From Aphidius gifuensis (taxonomy: Eukaryota; Arthropoda; Insecta; Hymenoptera; Braconidae): a DNA stretch of 64,000 bases. The stretch spans positions 23,556,555 through 23,620,554 of the forward strand of contig NC_057789.1 of NCBI RefSeq assembly GCF_014905175.1. Direction: 5' to 3'. The notes below the pieces were generated by a model. The model was not told where the DNA came from. It made no database searches and worked only from the letters and a program-made list of their open reading frames with translations. A program made the translations under genes and the position numbers. Below are positions 11,065 to 25,000 of this stretch, one piece after another. How positions within the stretch are numbered: position 1 is the first letter of the stretch; each line of letters opens with the position of its first letter.

Positions 11065-14000
11065 ATGAGTATTTCGGTAATGAAATCTGTATCAAGTGAA
11101 TTGGGCGTGGATGAGGTTATAAATGATAACAAAAAAAATATAATAAAAAAAACATTAAAGCTATCAAAAAATTCATTCAACAATATTGGACGTTTTTCAA
11201 GAAGACGTTTAAGAAAACGTGATAATAATAATATAATTGATAATAATAAAATTATGGGAAATGAAATTGATAATAGTAATGAAAGAACAAATCGAAATGA
11301 AAATTTCTATCAAGATAAAATTGTTTGTAATGGTAGTAAAACATTTCGTAAACCATCATGGAAAAAAATGTTTTCAACAATAATGCAACATGTTAAAAAA
11401 TCAAATAATAATCAACAAAATATAATTAGTAAAAAATTAAAAAAAGATGATATACAATCATCAAGTATAAATGACATACGTATGCCATTACAAAAACCAT
11501 CACATATACCAGTTGATAGTGTACCTGGTGTTATTGGTTTGAGAAATCATGGTAACACATGTTTTATAAATGCTGTATTACAATGTTTATCACATACTGA
11601 TATACTTGCTGAATATTTTGTTCTTGATCAGTATAAAGCTGATTTATCAAGACGTAATAAATTAAATTCTAAAAAATATGGTACTAAAGGTGAAATAACT
11701 GAACAACTTGCATTATTATTAAAAGCAATATGGAGCTGTCAATATGATCCTGAAATGAGTACTGCATTTAAGAGTGTTGTTGATAAATATGGTAGTCAAT
11801 ATAGAGGTAATTTACAACATGATGCACAAGAATTTTTATTATGGCTATTAGATAAAGTACATGAAGATTTAAATCAAGCAACTAAAAAAAATTATAAAAT
11901 AATCAAGGTAAAATAATTTTATTTTTTTGTGTTATTGTTTTTAAAGTTTACATTTTTTTTTTTTTTTTTATATATTGTTTGTGTTAAAAGATCGTTAAAG
12001 TTATCGTAATGAGAAATTAATTTTTTTTGACTTTCAAAAGGCACGATAACAAATAACGTCTTTTATTTATTTAAAGGTAAACAAAAATTATTTGTTTCTC
12101 GGTCGAGGTCTCAACCTAAATATATTTTATTTCCCTTTTTTTATTGTTTTATTTAATTGTTGTTTTTTTTTTTTTTAACTACTTCATGGTGTGTTTAACA
12201 CACACAAATAAATATGAGCGTGTTGTATTGTCATTGAAAAACAAAATTTTTTTTTACTCATTTTTATTTAAAAAAATAACAGACCATTAAAATTTATAAT
12301 TAATTGTTCAAATATAATAATGTTTTATTGTAAAATTGAAGAAATATTTCATCAGATGTTTTTTTATTTTTACAAGGTTTTTTTTTAATTTTTTGTTATT
12401 TTTTTTTTTAATAACGGAATGATTTGCCGTTAGATACTGAGACATTTAAGTACATTTTTAAAAAATTTTTTTTCCCGTTCATTTAATCCGTATCACTATA
12501 TTATGGCCTATTTTTTGCTGAACCAGGTCATTTGTCTGATTTGAGGAAAAAATAAATGTTTAATTATTGATAAACAACATAATTTGATTTTTTTTTTTTA
12601 TTGTAATTTATACGACACGGTTAATCAATTGATGATGAATAATTTCGAAATTTATTTGTTAAAATTTACATGGAAATTTTATTTGTTTTAGCAAAGTTCA
12701 ATAGAATTTATATTTATTTATTTTTTTCATTCTGATAAATTATATAGCTTGTGTTTAATTTTCTTGATTAGATTCTGATGATTGTTTTTTTTTGTATCAA
12801 TATCAAGATGATGATGATGGTTTATTGGATTATTATTTTTTCCATTTTTTTGTGTCTCAGTTTTTATTGTGAGAGAAAATAAAAGGTAGTGTGTGAGAGG
12901 TGATAAATACCAGTGATTATTATTACTTTTTTAACTTATATAAAATCGATAATAAATATTTTATTTTTATATAGAACATTGAACCGGTTTTTCATTTGAT
13001 ATCAGACTCATCAGTATCTCGTTAACAAGAAGGGTGATTTAATTCTTGGAATGCGTTCTACTTTAATTATTATTTCAACTAAAAATAGCAATAATAAATT
13101 TAAATTATTATAATTTTTTAAATACCAGATAATTTATTTATAATTTTTTAATATTATTTTTATTTATTAAGTATTTTTTATATAAAAAAAAAAAACGAAT
13201 TACTTAAAAACTACTTTTCTTCAATTTTACCATTTTAAAAATTTTAAAATTTTAAATTAAATTTTTACTTGAATTTTATAAAATTACAAGGATTTTTTAG
13301 CTTTTTTTATTATAAAAAGTAAATTTATACATTTATATTTGTTACGTTCTAATAATTTTAATACTTGGTTTACAAAAAAAAAATAAAAAAATTTCATTTT
13401 TTTTTTTTATCAATGTTGATTTCACTTAACCTCGTGTGTATTTTTAGTTTATTTTTTTTCAAATCAACATTATCTTAAATAATACAAAATATTATTTATT
13501 TATTATCATATGATATATTTTTAACAATTTGATAATTTTATCTCTTATCAATTTATAAAATTTATATGCTAAAAAAATTAATTTTCAAATTATTAATAAA
13601 ACTTAAAAAATAACATAAAAAATATATTTCGTTTTGTAAATAATACCCAGACATGATAAAAGAAAAAAAAAAAAAAATACTTTTGCACATTTTTATTTAA
13701 ATAATTATCTGTATATTCGGTGATGTAGAAAAAAATTAAAAATAATTTAAAAAAAAAAAACAGATAATTAATTCATGCATCATCGTCATCATCTGTATTT
13801 TATTTTTATAATATAATTCTATTTGCAGTACAAAACTGTTACACGCATGAGATTATTATTTTTTTTTATCGCATCTTTTTTAAATTGACTGATTTTTTAA
13901 AAAATTTTATTAAAAAATAGAAGGAATTTTAGCCTTGGAGAACAGACGACGTTCACTTTGAACAATCAACAAGTTCCTCGTGTTGATCTGGTTCTGTCTC

Positions 14001-17000
14001 GTGTCATGAATCCAATTTGTTTAAAATAAAAAAAAAAAAAACAAATTTATATTATACACTAAAAAACATCATTACTTATTATAAATTTGACATAAAACTA
14101 ATTTATATATTCCTTCAAAGTTCTTTTCCACTTTCAATATTGGATTTTATTTTTTAAAAATTATCCACTCAAAGAATGATTTCTCTCTCGTCTGTTCATG
14201 TTGTAAATTTAACATAAATATAAATAAATAAACATGAACACAATAGATGGGATAAAATAAAAATTTGATATGTTTACAAAAAATGAATAAATAAAATACG
14301 TGGGCTCCATGATGAATCATGCTTTAAAAAACAATTGACTCATTTTATTTTTATTTGACTTGTTCTAAAATAAATAATATAAGTTTATAAAATATAAATA
14401 AATATTTTTTACATCAAGAATATTTTTTATTGATGTTAATAATAATTAATAACTCATTGATACATTGTATTGATGAATAAATATAATTTATATCATGTAT
14501 TATTGAATAATAAAATGTAGAATGATTTTAATGAGCTGTGATTCTATCATATCATGCTCGCTATTCATATGCATATCGTGTTTGTTGGCAAAGCAATATG
14601 AAACATGTCGTTTCTTATTTCTTTCACTGTGTATATATGATATATATATTATGTACGTAATAATGTACCTACAAATGTGATGGCCTTCATCATGATGGTA
14701 TGTTGTACACGCGCGATAATCACAACAGTTGAGTGACTGCAGATCAATTAAATTATACACCTTGTGTGTTTTTTTTATTTTCATATATTTTTTGATTTTT
14801 ATACACTATTAAATACACATAATTGAAATTAATTTATTTTTTAATGTTAATGACATTATTATAATTATTATTAATTAAATGAAAAAATTTTTTTTTTCAT
14901 TTTTTTTTTTTTCATTTTCAAGCTTATTCTGTTTTTGTTAATAGTAAAATTTTATTTTTATAATTTATATTTATAATAGGAGTGCTCGAGGCACTTTCAC
15001 CATTGCATATTTACAGTGAAAATATATATTTTTACGGACTATGCACATGGAATCAATTATTGTTGGTCGTGGTAGATTTTTAAAGAAAAAAAAATATTTA
15101 AAAAAAAGTGTCAAAAAATATATAAAGAACATTGAAACAAAAAATTAACAATATTATTATTATTAACATGATAAAAGAATGTTAATTTAAATTTTTATTT
15201 TAATATTTATTTAAAATACAATGCTCCTGGTTTTTTTATCTTTCAATGACAATTAGCAGTCTGAATACCTCAAAATTTCTGCTTTTTTTTTTCATCAATA
15301 AATGATCAATATTTCCATGTCAATGACAAAATAAAAAAAAAATTAAATTGAGTATTGATTATTCAAATAATAATGTTAATTAAATCTGTCAATTAAAAAA
15401 GTATGTGTGACACACACACATGCACAATGTTGATTGTACTAATTAGTCAGAATTCAACATTTAAATGGTAATTAACACTCAGTTAAGAAATCCGTTTGTT
15501 AAACACACAAAAAAATATGAGAAAAAAATAAAGCCAATCATAAATTCCTTTTTAAATTGAACATATTTATTTGTAATTACAAATTGGTTATAAAATTCTA
15601 GTCACTTATTGTTAAGTAAAATAATGATACAAAATTTCGAAAAATAATTATTTATATTATTTTTTTTTCCATTGACAGAGAAAAAGTAATAAAAAAAAAA
15701 TGTATTTGTCATTTTAGTGGTTCATTTTTCCTTATAATTGAGATTTAATTTTATTTTCCATAGTTGTAGGTCTAAAAAAAACAAAAAAATTATTAAAAAT
15801 AGTTGTAATAATTAGTAAAGAATAGAAAATAATAAAAATAATTACTCAGTAGTTGGTCCAAGACGTTCAATAGCTTGTCCTTTTTTGTTGATAATAAATT
15901 TAGTAAAATTCCATTTGATAAAATCAAAAAGAACACCACCTTGTTTGCTCTTAAGCCATTTATAAAGTGGATGTGCATTATCACCATTAACATCAATTTT
16001 TTCAAACATATCAAATCTAACCTTATAACCTTTAACAAAGTCCATAATTTGTTGTGACGTACCAGGTTCTTGTCCATTAAATTGATTACATGGAAATGCT
16101 AATATTCTTAAACCATCTTTTTCATATTTATCAAATAATTCAACTAATTGTTTATAATTTCCATCAGTCAAGGTACATTTACTAGCAACATTAACAACAA
16201 TTAATACATTATCACGATATTTATCAAGTGACACATCATTTCCCATTATATCTTTTGCATGAAATTGATAAATATCTGTTGCTTTTTCCCAATCAGTGTC
16301 TTGATTAAATGGATTATCTTTTGACATGCAATTGTCTTTACCATTTTCACATGGTCCAGCTGATGCAAGCACCACAATTGACAATAAAACAATTGTTAAT
16401 TCTAGAAAAATATACAATTTATATTAATTATATTGTTTATATTAATATTATTTATTATTTAATACTTACTCTGCATTTTTAAATAATTAAATAATGTTAT
16501 TTTTTTTTTTTAATCTTGTTAAATAAATATCTTATGACTTGTCAAAATTTTAAACACGAATAGTCTTGGTTAGGGTTGTCAATTTACCAGTGTTCTATTT
16601 TCTTGGAATACGATGCCTCGTCTTATATCCTCTCAAAAAATCATCTTAAAATCATCTTTTTTAAAATAGATGAAATGACCAGTTTGATATATTTTTTTAT
16701 TTTTGATGATTTTTAGATACGTCATAGATCATCCGACAATTAAAATAGCATGATCTACTTTTTACCTCCAATCATATTTATTCAAACGATCTTCAATATA
16801 CTTTGACCTGTCGATATCTTAATCGGTTTGTTTTGACTTTTAATGAAATATATGTCACAAATAACAATAAAAATATTGAAAATAATTTTTCGTTCGAAAC
16901 ATTTTTCATTGTAAAGTTTATGGTTTTTTCTTTGTTGGTGTTTGAAGCCTTGAAAGAGAAAAATTACTGATTACTTTTATTTGTAAATTAGTAAATTTAT

Positions 17001-19911
17001 ATTGAATCCCCAAATCTGCTGATGATGATGAAAATTCAAGGTCATTCATGCATAACATTTATGCGTCAAATGGGTGGGTCATGTCATCCGATTAAGGGAA
17101 GCCATTAAATATTCATTTTTAATTAAGTAATACTGATGATTAAAAAGAAAAATATATAAATATATAAAATAATAATTAACAAGATGTCTTTAGTTTTTTA
17201 TTTTTTTAATTATTAATATATGATAGTTTTGTAATAAATATTTATTTATTTTTTAAAATAGATGTCAGTTGATTTTAATAACAAACTAATCAACTTCCTC
17301 AAATTATTTCGAGCACCATTGTTATTCAGTCAGTTACGTAATTACAAATTATTGTTATTGTTTTTTTAAATTTAAATTAACGTTTTCTCTGATTATGTTT
17401 TTTTTTCTTCCCCACTTGGTGCTATGAATTTTATTTTTCAAGGTCAAATAATCGATTGTAATCATCATCAAACCAACATGAAATATGAGTCTCTTTTTTA
17501 AACGGATGTTTTTAATAATAAACTACATGAAAAAATAAAAATACATCGCAATATATATTTATGAAAATAACAAAAAGAAAAATAAACAATTGAGCATATA
17601 ATATTTGTTTACAAATATACACAAACAAAATTATAATAAATGGTATTTGTAGTACTAGTTACCTGAAAAGAAAAATGAATTCTTAGTAAATTAAAATATT
17701 AAATTATTATTTTGTCTCAGTATGTAGCATCAAAATCAATGTTAACATTATCATTAATATATTAATTTGATTGTATTATTTTTCAGAATTCATTTGGAAG
17801 ACCTGATGAACAAGTTGCTGCTGAAACATTGGAAAATCATGTACGTTGTAATCATTCATTTGTACATGAAGTATTTCAAGCACAATTTCGTTCAAGTTTA
17901 ACATGTCCAAGATGTAATCGTCAATCAAATACATTTGATCCATTTTTATGTGTATCAGTACCAGTACCACAAAATCAACGTCAAATGAATCTTTTTATAA
18001 ATGTATTATACACATCACAACAACCAAGACAAGTTAAAATTGGAATAAGTGTTAATCAATCAGCAAATGTTAAAGAACTCAGAGAAACATTAGCAAGTGA
18101 TACTGGTATTGATGAAAAATTTATGCTTTTAACTGAAGTACACGATGAAGGTTTTCACAGGTAAATAATTATAATAATTAGATAATAATAAATTAATGAA
18201 ATAAATTAAATTAATAATCATTTGCTGTTTTCAGAACATTTTCTGATTGTCAACCAGTATCAGTTATAACTGAAAATGATCCAATATATTGTATTGAATT
18301 ACCACAATTAAAAGAACCAACTGAACAAGCATATATATTATTAGTATGGATAAATGTTATAATAAAAGGTGATTTACGTGAACGTTTTGGTAGTCCATAT
18401 ACAATGCAAATATCACGTGAAACATCATATGAAGATTTACAAAAATTATTATTAAAAGAAATGCATACAACACTTGCTGATAATATATTAACAACAAAAC
18501 AAAATTCTGATTTATTTAATATTAGAGTTGCTGATCCAGCATCAACACCAATACAAGATTTACAACCATGTATTGATTCATGTATTGAACATCCATTATA
18601 TACTGAACAAATTGAACAAGCACTTGGTTTATGTGCTGATGATTCTGGACCACAACATGTTAAATTAATATTAGAATGGAATGAAGCTAATAAAAATAAT
18701 ATTATAAATGATGATAGTGATCAAATTGAAGAACATGCTAGTGTTAAACAATTAAAAAAAAATTCAGATACAAGTGGTACTGTTACACTTGAAGCATGTT
18801 TTGATTTATATACTAAAGAAGAAATATTAAGTGCTGAAGATGCATGGCATTGTCCATATTGTAATAGAAAACAAGAAGTTATTAAAAAATTAGGTTTATG
18901 GACATTACCAGATATATTAGTTATACATTTAAAACGTTTTCGTCAACAATCAAGACAACGTTCAACATCAAAATTAACAATACTTGTTGATTTTCCATTA
19001 TATGGTTTTGATATGACACCACATTTAGCACATGGTAGTGTACAAACAAATCAAACAAATGTCGTTACAATTAGTGGTATTGGATGGACAAAAATATCAC
19101 CATGGAAAAAACCAAGACAAAAAATTATTCATAATAATAATAATATTAATAACAATAATAATAATAACAATAATAATAGTAATAATAATGATGAAAATGT
19201 TTATGATTTATATGCAATATGTAATCATCATGGACAAGATTTACAAGGTGGTCATTATACAGCATATTGTAGAAATCCATATGATACACAATGGTATTGT
19301 TTTGATGATACAAGAGTTGAAACAATAAAAGATACAAATTTAATAACAAATTCAGCATATATATTATTTTATCAAAGAAGAACAAATAATTCAGCTGGTA
19401 GTTCATCAGCAGCATCAACAAGTTCTGCTGGTTCAGGATTTGATCATTGGGTATCAAAAATGCCACCATTTTATTTTAATAATAATAATACAAATAATAA
19501 TAAAAATAATATATTAAATATTGGTAATAATAAACAATGTAAATCACAAGAATTATTATATCAAGATAAAATTATTGAAGAAAAAAATTTTAATAATTTT
19601 AATCGTGGTTGTAGAAATTATGCAACATTACAACCAAGTAAAAGAAGTAATTCTAATGATATTGATAATGGTGAAATTGATCATTATTCTGATGATGATG
19701 CACCAACAAGAGAATGGGTAATTATTTAATTTTAATTTTAATATTGAGTTTATTGTTTAAATTATTTTTTTCTTCTTTGGTTTTGTAGGCATCACCAAAA
19801 GCAATGAGAAAAACTTCATCAAATACATTAATATCAAATCAACAATCTCCAGTTATTCATAATTCTACTAGTAATCCTGATACATCATTGATTCATGAGT
19901 CAACCTTGTAA
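11065..19911 (+). CDS. Ubiquitin-specific protease, USP31/USP43-like
   Basis: A cysteine protease that removes ubiquitin from proteins. Coding exons: 11065-11907, 17787-18160, 18235-19717, 19789-19911 (model of 940 residues). The N-terminal ~150 residues are basic and disordered. The catalytic domain opens with GLRNHGNTCFINAVLQCL, nucleophile Cys166, followed by QHDAQEFLLWLLDKVHEDLN. Two CxxC pairs (about 321/324 and 612/615; CPRC, CPYC) form the zinc ribbon of the USP fold. The His box GGHYTAYCRN puts the catalytic His near 746, followed by WYCFDD. HLKRFRQQ precedes it, as in the family. An Asn-rich run encoded mostly by AAT/AAC (about 19,132-19,190) is inserted before the His box. The linker between the Cys and His halves carries ubiquitin-like sequence, as in USP31/43. 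Upstream ATGs crowd the start (see findings). The first coding intron is 5.9 kb and contains a glutathione peroxidase gene on the opposite strand. Family confident; exact orthologue less so. Confidence 0.92.
11908..17786. other. USP first coding intron (5.9 kb)
   Basis: Runs from donor GTAAAATAA at 11,908 to the acceptor ending tttttcag at 17,786. Apart from the nested peroxidase gene (15,732-16,476) it is AT-rich with long T runs. 11,910-15,700 and 16,480-17,780 show no supported gene; the frame at 14,500-14,784 on the minus strand has no coding character. A patch at 13,920-14,010 is less AT-rich but unrecognised. Confidence 0.6.
15732..16476 (-). CDS. Glutathione peroxidase (Cys type, PHGPx-like), secretory
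   Basis: Reduces lipid and hydrogen peroxides using thioredoxin or glutathione. Coding exons (minus): 16476-16470, 16401-15846, 15771-15732, giving 200 residues. The first coding exon is only seven bases (ATG CAG A) before a GTAAGT donor. Joined to exon 2 it gives MQKLTIVLLSIVVLASAG, a good signal peptide. Catalytic Cys78 sits in NVASKCTLTDGNY where selenoproteins have Sec. Gln113 (FPCNQFNGQEPG), Trp166 and Asn167 (KWNFTKF) complete the tetrad, and Cys107 is a possible resolving residue. There is no tetramer loop, as in monomeric PHGPx. The last 13 residues come from a small third exon. Without it, exon 2 would read into a stop just after GPTTE, so an annotation lacking exon 3 would be truncated. 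It lies antisense inside a USP intron. Confidence 0.92.
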
Positions 19912-21700
19912 CATACAATTTGAGCCAGATTTACAAACTCTGATTCTGGCTGGTATCAACATTGACACAATTAAATTTTCATTATTTAATTTATTTAAAA
20001 AAAAATTCATTGAGTAAATAATTTATCTAGTTATGATAATTATAATATAAATAGTAATATTAAAAATTGTCATATGAAAAAAAAATGATTGAAAGAAACG
20101 AAAAACAATTTTAATTTTGCTCACGATTATTAAGATAATATAAATATAAATTCATAATATATTGTACTAGAAAAAAGATCTCAAAGAATGGATATAAAAA
20201 CAAATTGTATAATTATTTTATATATTAGAAATAGCTTTATACTTTGATATTCCTTAACTGTCAAAGAAAAATATAAACAAAACGAAAAAAATTGTATTGC
20301 ACAAAAAAAAAAAATTATTAATAATTAAAATAACTGTAAAATAAATGAAGAAAAAAAAAATTTTACAAATTGAGAAATGATTGTTAACCAATGTAAAACA
20401 AGATAGACTTTTTTTTTTTTTTTAAATGAAAAGACATCAAGTTGGTAACTAAATTAGTAACTGCTTTGTATTGTATTTGTAACACCCATTAGTGGCCTTA
20501 TCTAAATAACAAACTAAAACCAGTGAAAAAAAAAAAATTATTTATTCAAACTTGTTACAATTCAATTGGTATTATTCAAAAAAATTTTAAACAAACAAAA
20601 CCGTAGTATAAATAAAGAGCGAAAAAAGAATTCTTTTAAAATTTTTATGATAATATTCATAAAATCAGACTGTAAAAAAAATATCTTCCGGTAATAATTA
20701 ATAAAAATTAAATACCATTATATTTTTTTTTTTTGTTTAGTAATAATAATCTTTTAAATGTTGATAAGAAAAATATTATATATGCCAAATTAATATTAAA
20801 AGAATGATAAAATGTAAAAAAATAATTGTGTGAATTGTTGATGATTTTTTGTTTTTTTTTTTTTTTTCATAATATATATTGTTGAATACTGTAGATCATT
20901 TTTGTCATTTTAAAAAATCATTCCACAATAAATCTGAGGGTTTTTACAATGTTCATTGATGATGAATAAATAAGGGTATATATGTAAATAAAAAAAATTC
21001 ATATATAAAAGAAAAGGGAAGAAAAAAAATTAAGACAAATTTAAAAATCATAATTATTAAGTTATTTTTAATGAAACATTTGATGATAACTAGTCACAAT
21101 GATTGTGGACAATGATAATGCACTTGATATTAAATTTTTAAAAAATATATATTATATATTATATAGTATATTTAAAGATTGAAAAAAAAAATATTAAAAA
21201 TGCTAAAAAAACACACTGAGTAAGTGTCAAATTGTTTTTAAAAAATAAACAAATTTTTTTCACTATTCTTATAAATAATAATAATATATTAATTATTATT
21301 TATATAATATCATATTCTCGTTAAATGACTGAGAAATATTATTACTATGTTATCGTGTGAAAAATTTAATTATTATTTTTAATATTTATAAAAAATTTTC
21401 CTTTTTTTTTTTTTCAAATTAAATTTATATATTTTTTTAATAAAAAATATATACCTACTGGCAATAATCTTTGACCAAAGTTTTTTTTTGAATTTGTTTT
21501 TTCGTACTTAATAATGACCTTTTTATTTTTTTTTTTTGTTAATATTATAAATGTCTTTAATAAAAATAAATTAAAAAAAAAAAAAACAATAATTTTGTTG
21601 GTTTTTTATTCAAAAAATATCAAACAAAAATTATTATTTAATTTGGAAATTTAATTAACAATTAAAAAATTTAAATTTAATTTAAATTTATAGTTTTATA
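19912..21700 (+). other. USP 3' UTR and intergenic DNA
   Basis: AT-rich with many AATAAA-type words (for example near 20,609 and 20,925) that could serve as polyadenylation signals. No other gene was seen. Confidence 0.4.
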
Positions 21701-21779
21701 TATAAATAATTTTATTGATAATTTAATTCATCAATGAGATAGTTACTACAGCACTGTCATTACAAAATATATATCATAT

Positions 21780-22064
21780 ATATTATTCTCTCCTCCCTGC
21801 AGCTGCTGCTGCACACACACTGTTTTTATTTTCCGGCGGGTAAAACTGTATTCTCATTGGTTAACAAGTATCTCTCCTCTCACCCATTTCCCCTTATTTT
21901 TTATCCCCCCAACAATCCCCAACACCACCATCAACTATCAACCGGCCAGTCGAGCTCCGGGCTCCAAAGTCTTTTTACCTCAAGTGTTTATATTTTTTAT
22001 TTTACATTTGTGTGTATATTATTAACAAGTAAAGGATTTTTTTATTTTCAACTGAAAATTCAAG
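21780..22064 (+). other. probable promoter and 5' UTR exon of tweety
   Basis: A less AT-rich island (CCTCCCTGCAGCTGCTGC near 21,791; CGGCCAGTCGAGCTCCGG near 21,943) ends at a strong donor, AATTCAAG|GTAAGTCTC, at 22,064/22,065. The next strong plus-strand acceptor before a coding start is at 32,900, just upstream of the tweety ATG. No coding frame crosses the donor. I infer a non-coding first exon of tweety; its 5' limit cannot be fixed by eye. Confidence 0.5.
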
Positions 22065-25000
22065 GTAAGTCTCAATAACACATAATTACTAAAGAAAAAA
22101 AAAAACCGCCCCAATCGAAAAACCCCTAAATTATATCGAAACTTTTCGACATAGAAATTTTCTAAAACAGCGTCTTTTACATCGAATAAAAAACAACAAT
22201 GACTTATATTTATTATTTTTTTCTTTGTTTATTTACTTGTTGGTGATTAATAAATATTTTATCCAAGGGAGGTAGGGGGTGTATGTATCATGTGTGTTTT
22301 TTGATTGTACATATGACAAAGATGAGATTATCCCAGGGGTAATCTCCACAACAAGACACCCACACGTACACAAAAAAATACAAAAATACATATAAAAAAA
22401 ATCGGAGTAACGCGGCGCTCCCTCGAGAAACAAGAATAAAAAGAGAGAGAGATGTATTTATATTATTAAAAATGGAGTAAATGAGAAAGAACGAACTTTG
22501 GTGGCGCTCGTGGTTGGTGTACTGGTATTAGTTGAAAACCAAGGGGATCGATACACATGGTTTACATAGACTCACCCACACATATATACATTTATTTATT
22601 TATTTTTTTATTTATTATTATTTATTACATGTATTTTTATACATGTATGTACATTGAGGGATGCAAAAAAACATTTGGGGGGATGAAAATTGGTTTCGAT
22701 TTGTGAGAGAGTTTTAAAAATTGCGTGAATGTTTTACTCTCCCCCTCCCAGTGTACCAACACCCATTTTTTGAAATGTAAAAATTTTTTTAGATATGTAT
22801 TATCTGGTTGAATGTAATGTATATATTTTTATTAATTTAAATTTTATAGATATATTTTTAAAAAATTCATTAAAATTGAGTAGAAATCATCTTTAAATTT
22901 ACTCAGTTTTATTTTAAGATTATAATAATTATAATTTATAATTATTATTTTTATAATATAAATTTTATAAATATTATTTTCAAGTTTTTATTATTATTTA
23001 TTCATTGAGATTTTTATCAGGGCACTGGTATATAGTGTGGGCCATCTCCAGCTGTTGTGTGTAGAGACTTGAATGTAAATAAATATAATCGACTGGAGAG
23101 TACACTGGCCCTGTTTTGCATCCAACAAACTCACTTGAAAGGCCATTACACTCACACATTTTTAAATTAACATACATATTAAATAATAAATATATATGTA
23201 ATATGTAAATGTTCAAAAGACTTGGAGTTGAATGATATTTTTGTTGCTTCAAAAATGGAAACACACACACACACATTATTAAAACTTCTTTTTAAATTTT
23301 GGATACTTGCCAATTTACTTTCTAATTTTTTTTTTTTTCGTTTTTTATTATTGTCTATGTTAAAAGTACTTCCGGGTATCTGAAATTATATTTTAATCAG
23401 CCATAAAATATAATAATTATATACTCTTTTTTATTTTGTAAATTTAATTTTCTTTTGTGATTTAAAAAAATTTTTTTCTATTATTTCTCGTTTTGTTGGT
23501 TTCATCTGATTTTATTTGAAATTAATTTTTTTTAATTTGAGGTTTTTACAGTGACATAGATATACTTGATTAAATGAATTTTTAATTAAAAAGAAATTTT
23601 TGTTTCTATAAAAGAAAATAATATTTCTTGGAAAATTTTGATGAATAAATTTAATCAAAAATGAATTATAATATTTATTGTCCATCGATAAAATAAAATT
23701 GATTTTTTTTTTTTGAGTTGTATATGTTTATAATAATGTTGGGGCTTTGTCCCTTTTGCATAACTCGTCAACAGTCAATTTATTTATCGCGTGACGATGT
23801 ACTATTTTCATGTCGTTCAACATTGTATTTTATTTATTTTTCATAAAAAAAAATTTCTCTATATTTATAACTATTGTTTTTTCTTCAAACGATAATTTGT
23901 GAATTTTTTTTTTTTTCTATAATTATATCGAAATATGTCGTTAGAAATTTATAAATATTTAAAAATTATTCCATGGGCTTTAAATTTAAATCCCCGTAGT
24001 TTTAAAAAAAGAACTGTTTAATTTTTTTTATTCCAGACGAAAAATCAAAGTTCTAATATTGATTTTTTGTTATTTTTATTTTCGAGATATTGGAGTTTTT
24101 TTTTTATACTCGAGTGAACCGAGACAAGTACCAATATAGTATTCAAAAAATGTCACGTATTTTATGCTGAATTATTTTAAACTACATGAGAAAATATACA
24201 TGTGTATATAATAAATATAAATATAACATGAGTTTTATTTCTTTTTTTTTTTTGTATAATTATTATTTCAGAAAAAAAAAAAAAATTGAGTTATAATGTC
24301 GTCAAGCGTGTGCTGAACACACTGAATATTCATGGATTTTTTATAAATTTTGTACATAATTTTTGCACGTAATGAGTTACAATGTTGCTTGACAAAAAAA
24401 AATAACCCTTTTATATGAAAAATAATATTTTTTGTTTCATTTTAATTATTGCTTTTTAAATAAAAGTATAAAATTTTTATAATTTTTATACAAAAACCTT
24501 AAGAAAATTAATAATTCATTTCAAGTTTTGACCTAATTTTTCAACAAATTTTTTTATCTTTTTATTACTATCATTATTATTCAGAGTACCGGTTTATATA
24601 AATATTATTTCTTTTGTCTCTTTAATGATTAATTTGTAAAGATTATTATTTTATTTTTCTAGTTTAAAGATAATTTAAAATTTTTTTTTTTTATCACAGA
24701 CATGTGCGTGACGTTAACGAGATAAAAAAAGGGTAAATATTACGGTAGATGATGAGGAAGAAAAAAATATAAAAAAAATAAATAAATATAGATAAAATAA
24801 TCGACAGGATAAAGAGAAAAGAAATAAAAATGTTTAGAACCTTGGATAGTTTATTATGTTCCTAGATCATCTTATATTTCTGATATCTATTTTTTTTTTT
24901 TACTTGATTTTATGACAGGATATTTTCTTCTTCGTGTCTCATGTATTTGCTCTCTTGGACTTTTACACAACACTTGAAATTATCTCACGATTCACTTATA

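Noticed and set aside
14500..14784. 94-codon minus-strand frame with His- and Tyr-rich sequence in the USP intron
   Set aside because: No conserved pattern, lies in AT-rich intron, composition explains it.
19146..19469. 107-codon minus-strand frame opposite the USP gene
   Set aside because: It is the antisense shadow of the AAT/AAC-rich coding exon; its long Tyr/Leu runs reflect the repeat, not a protein.
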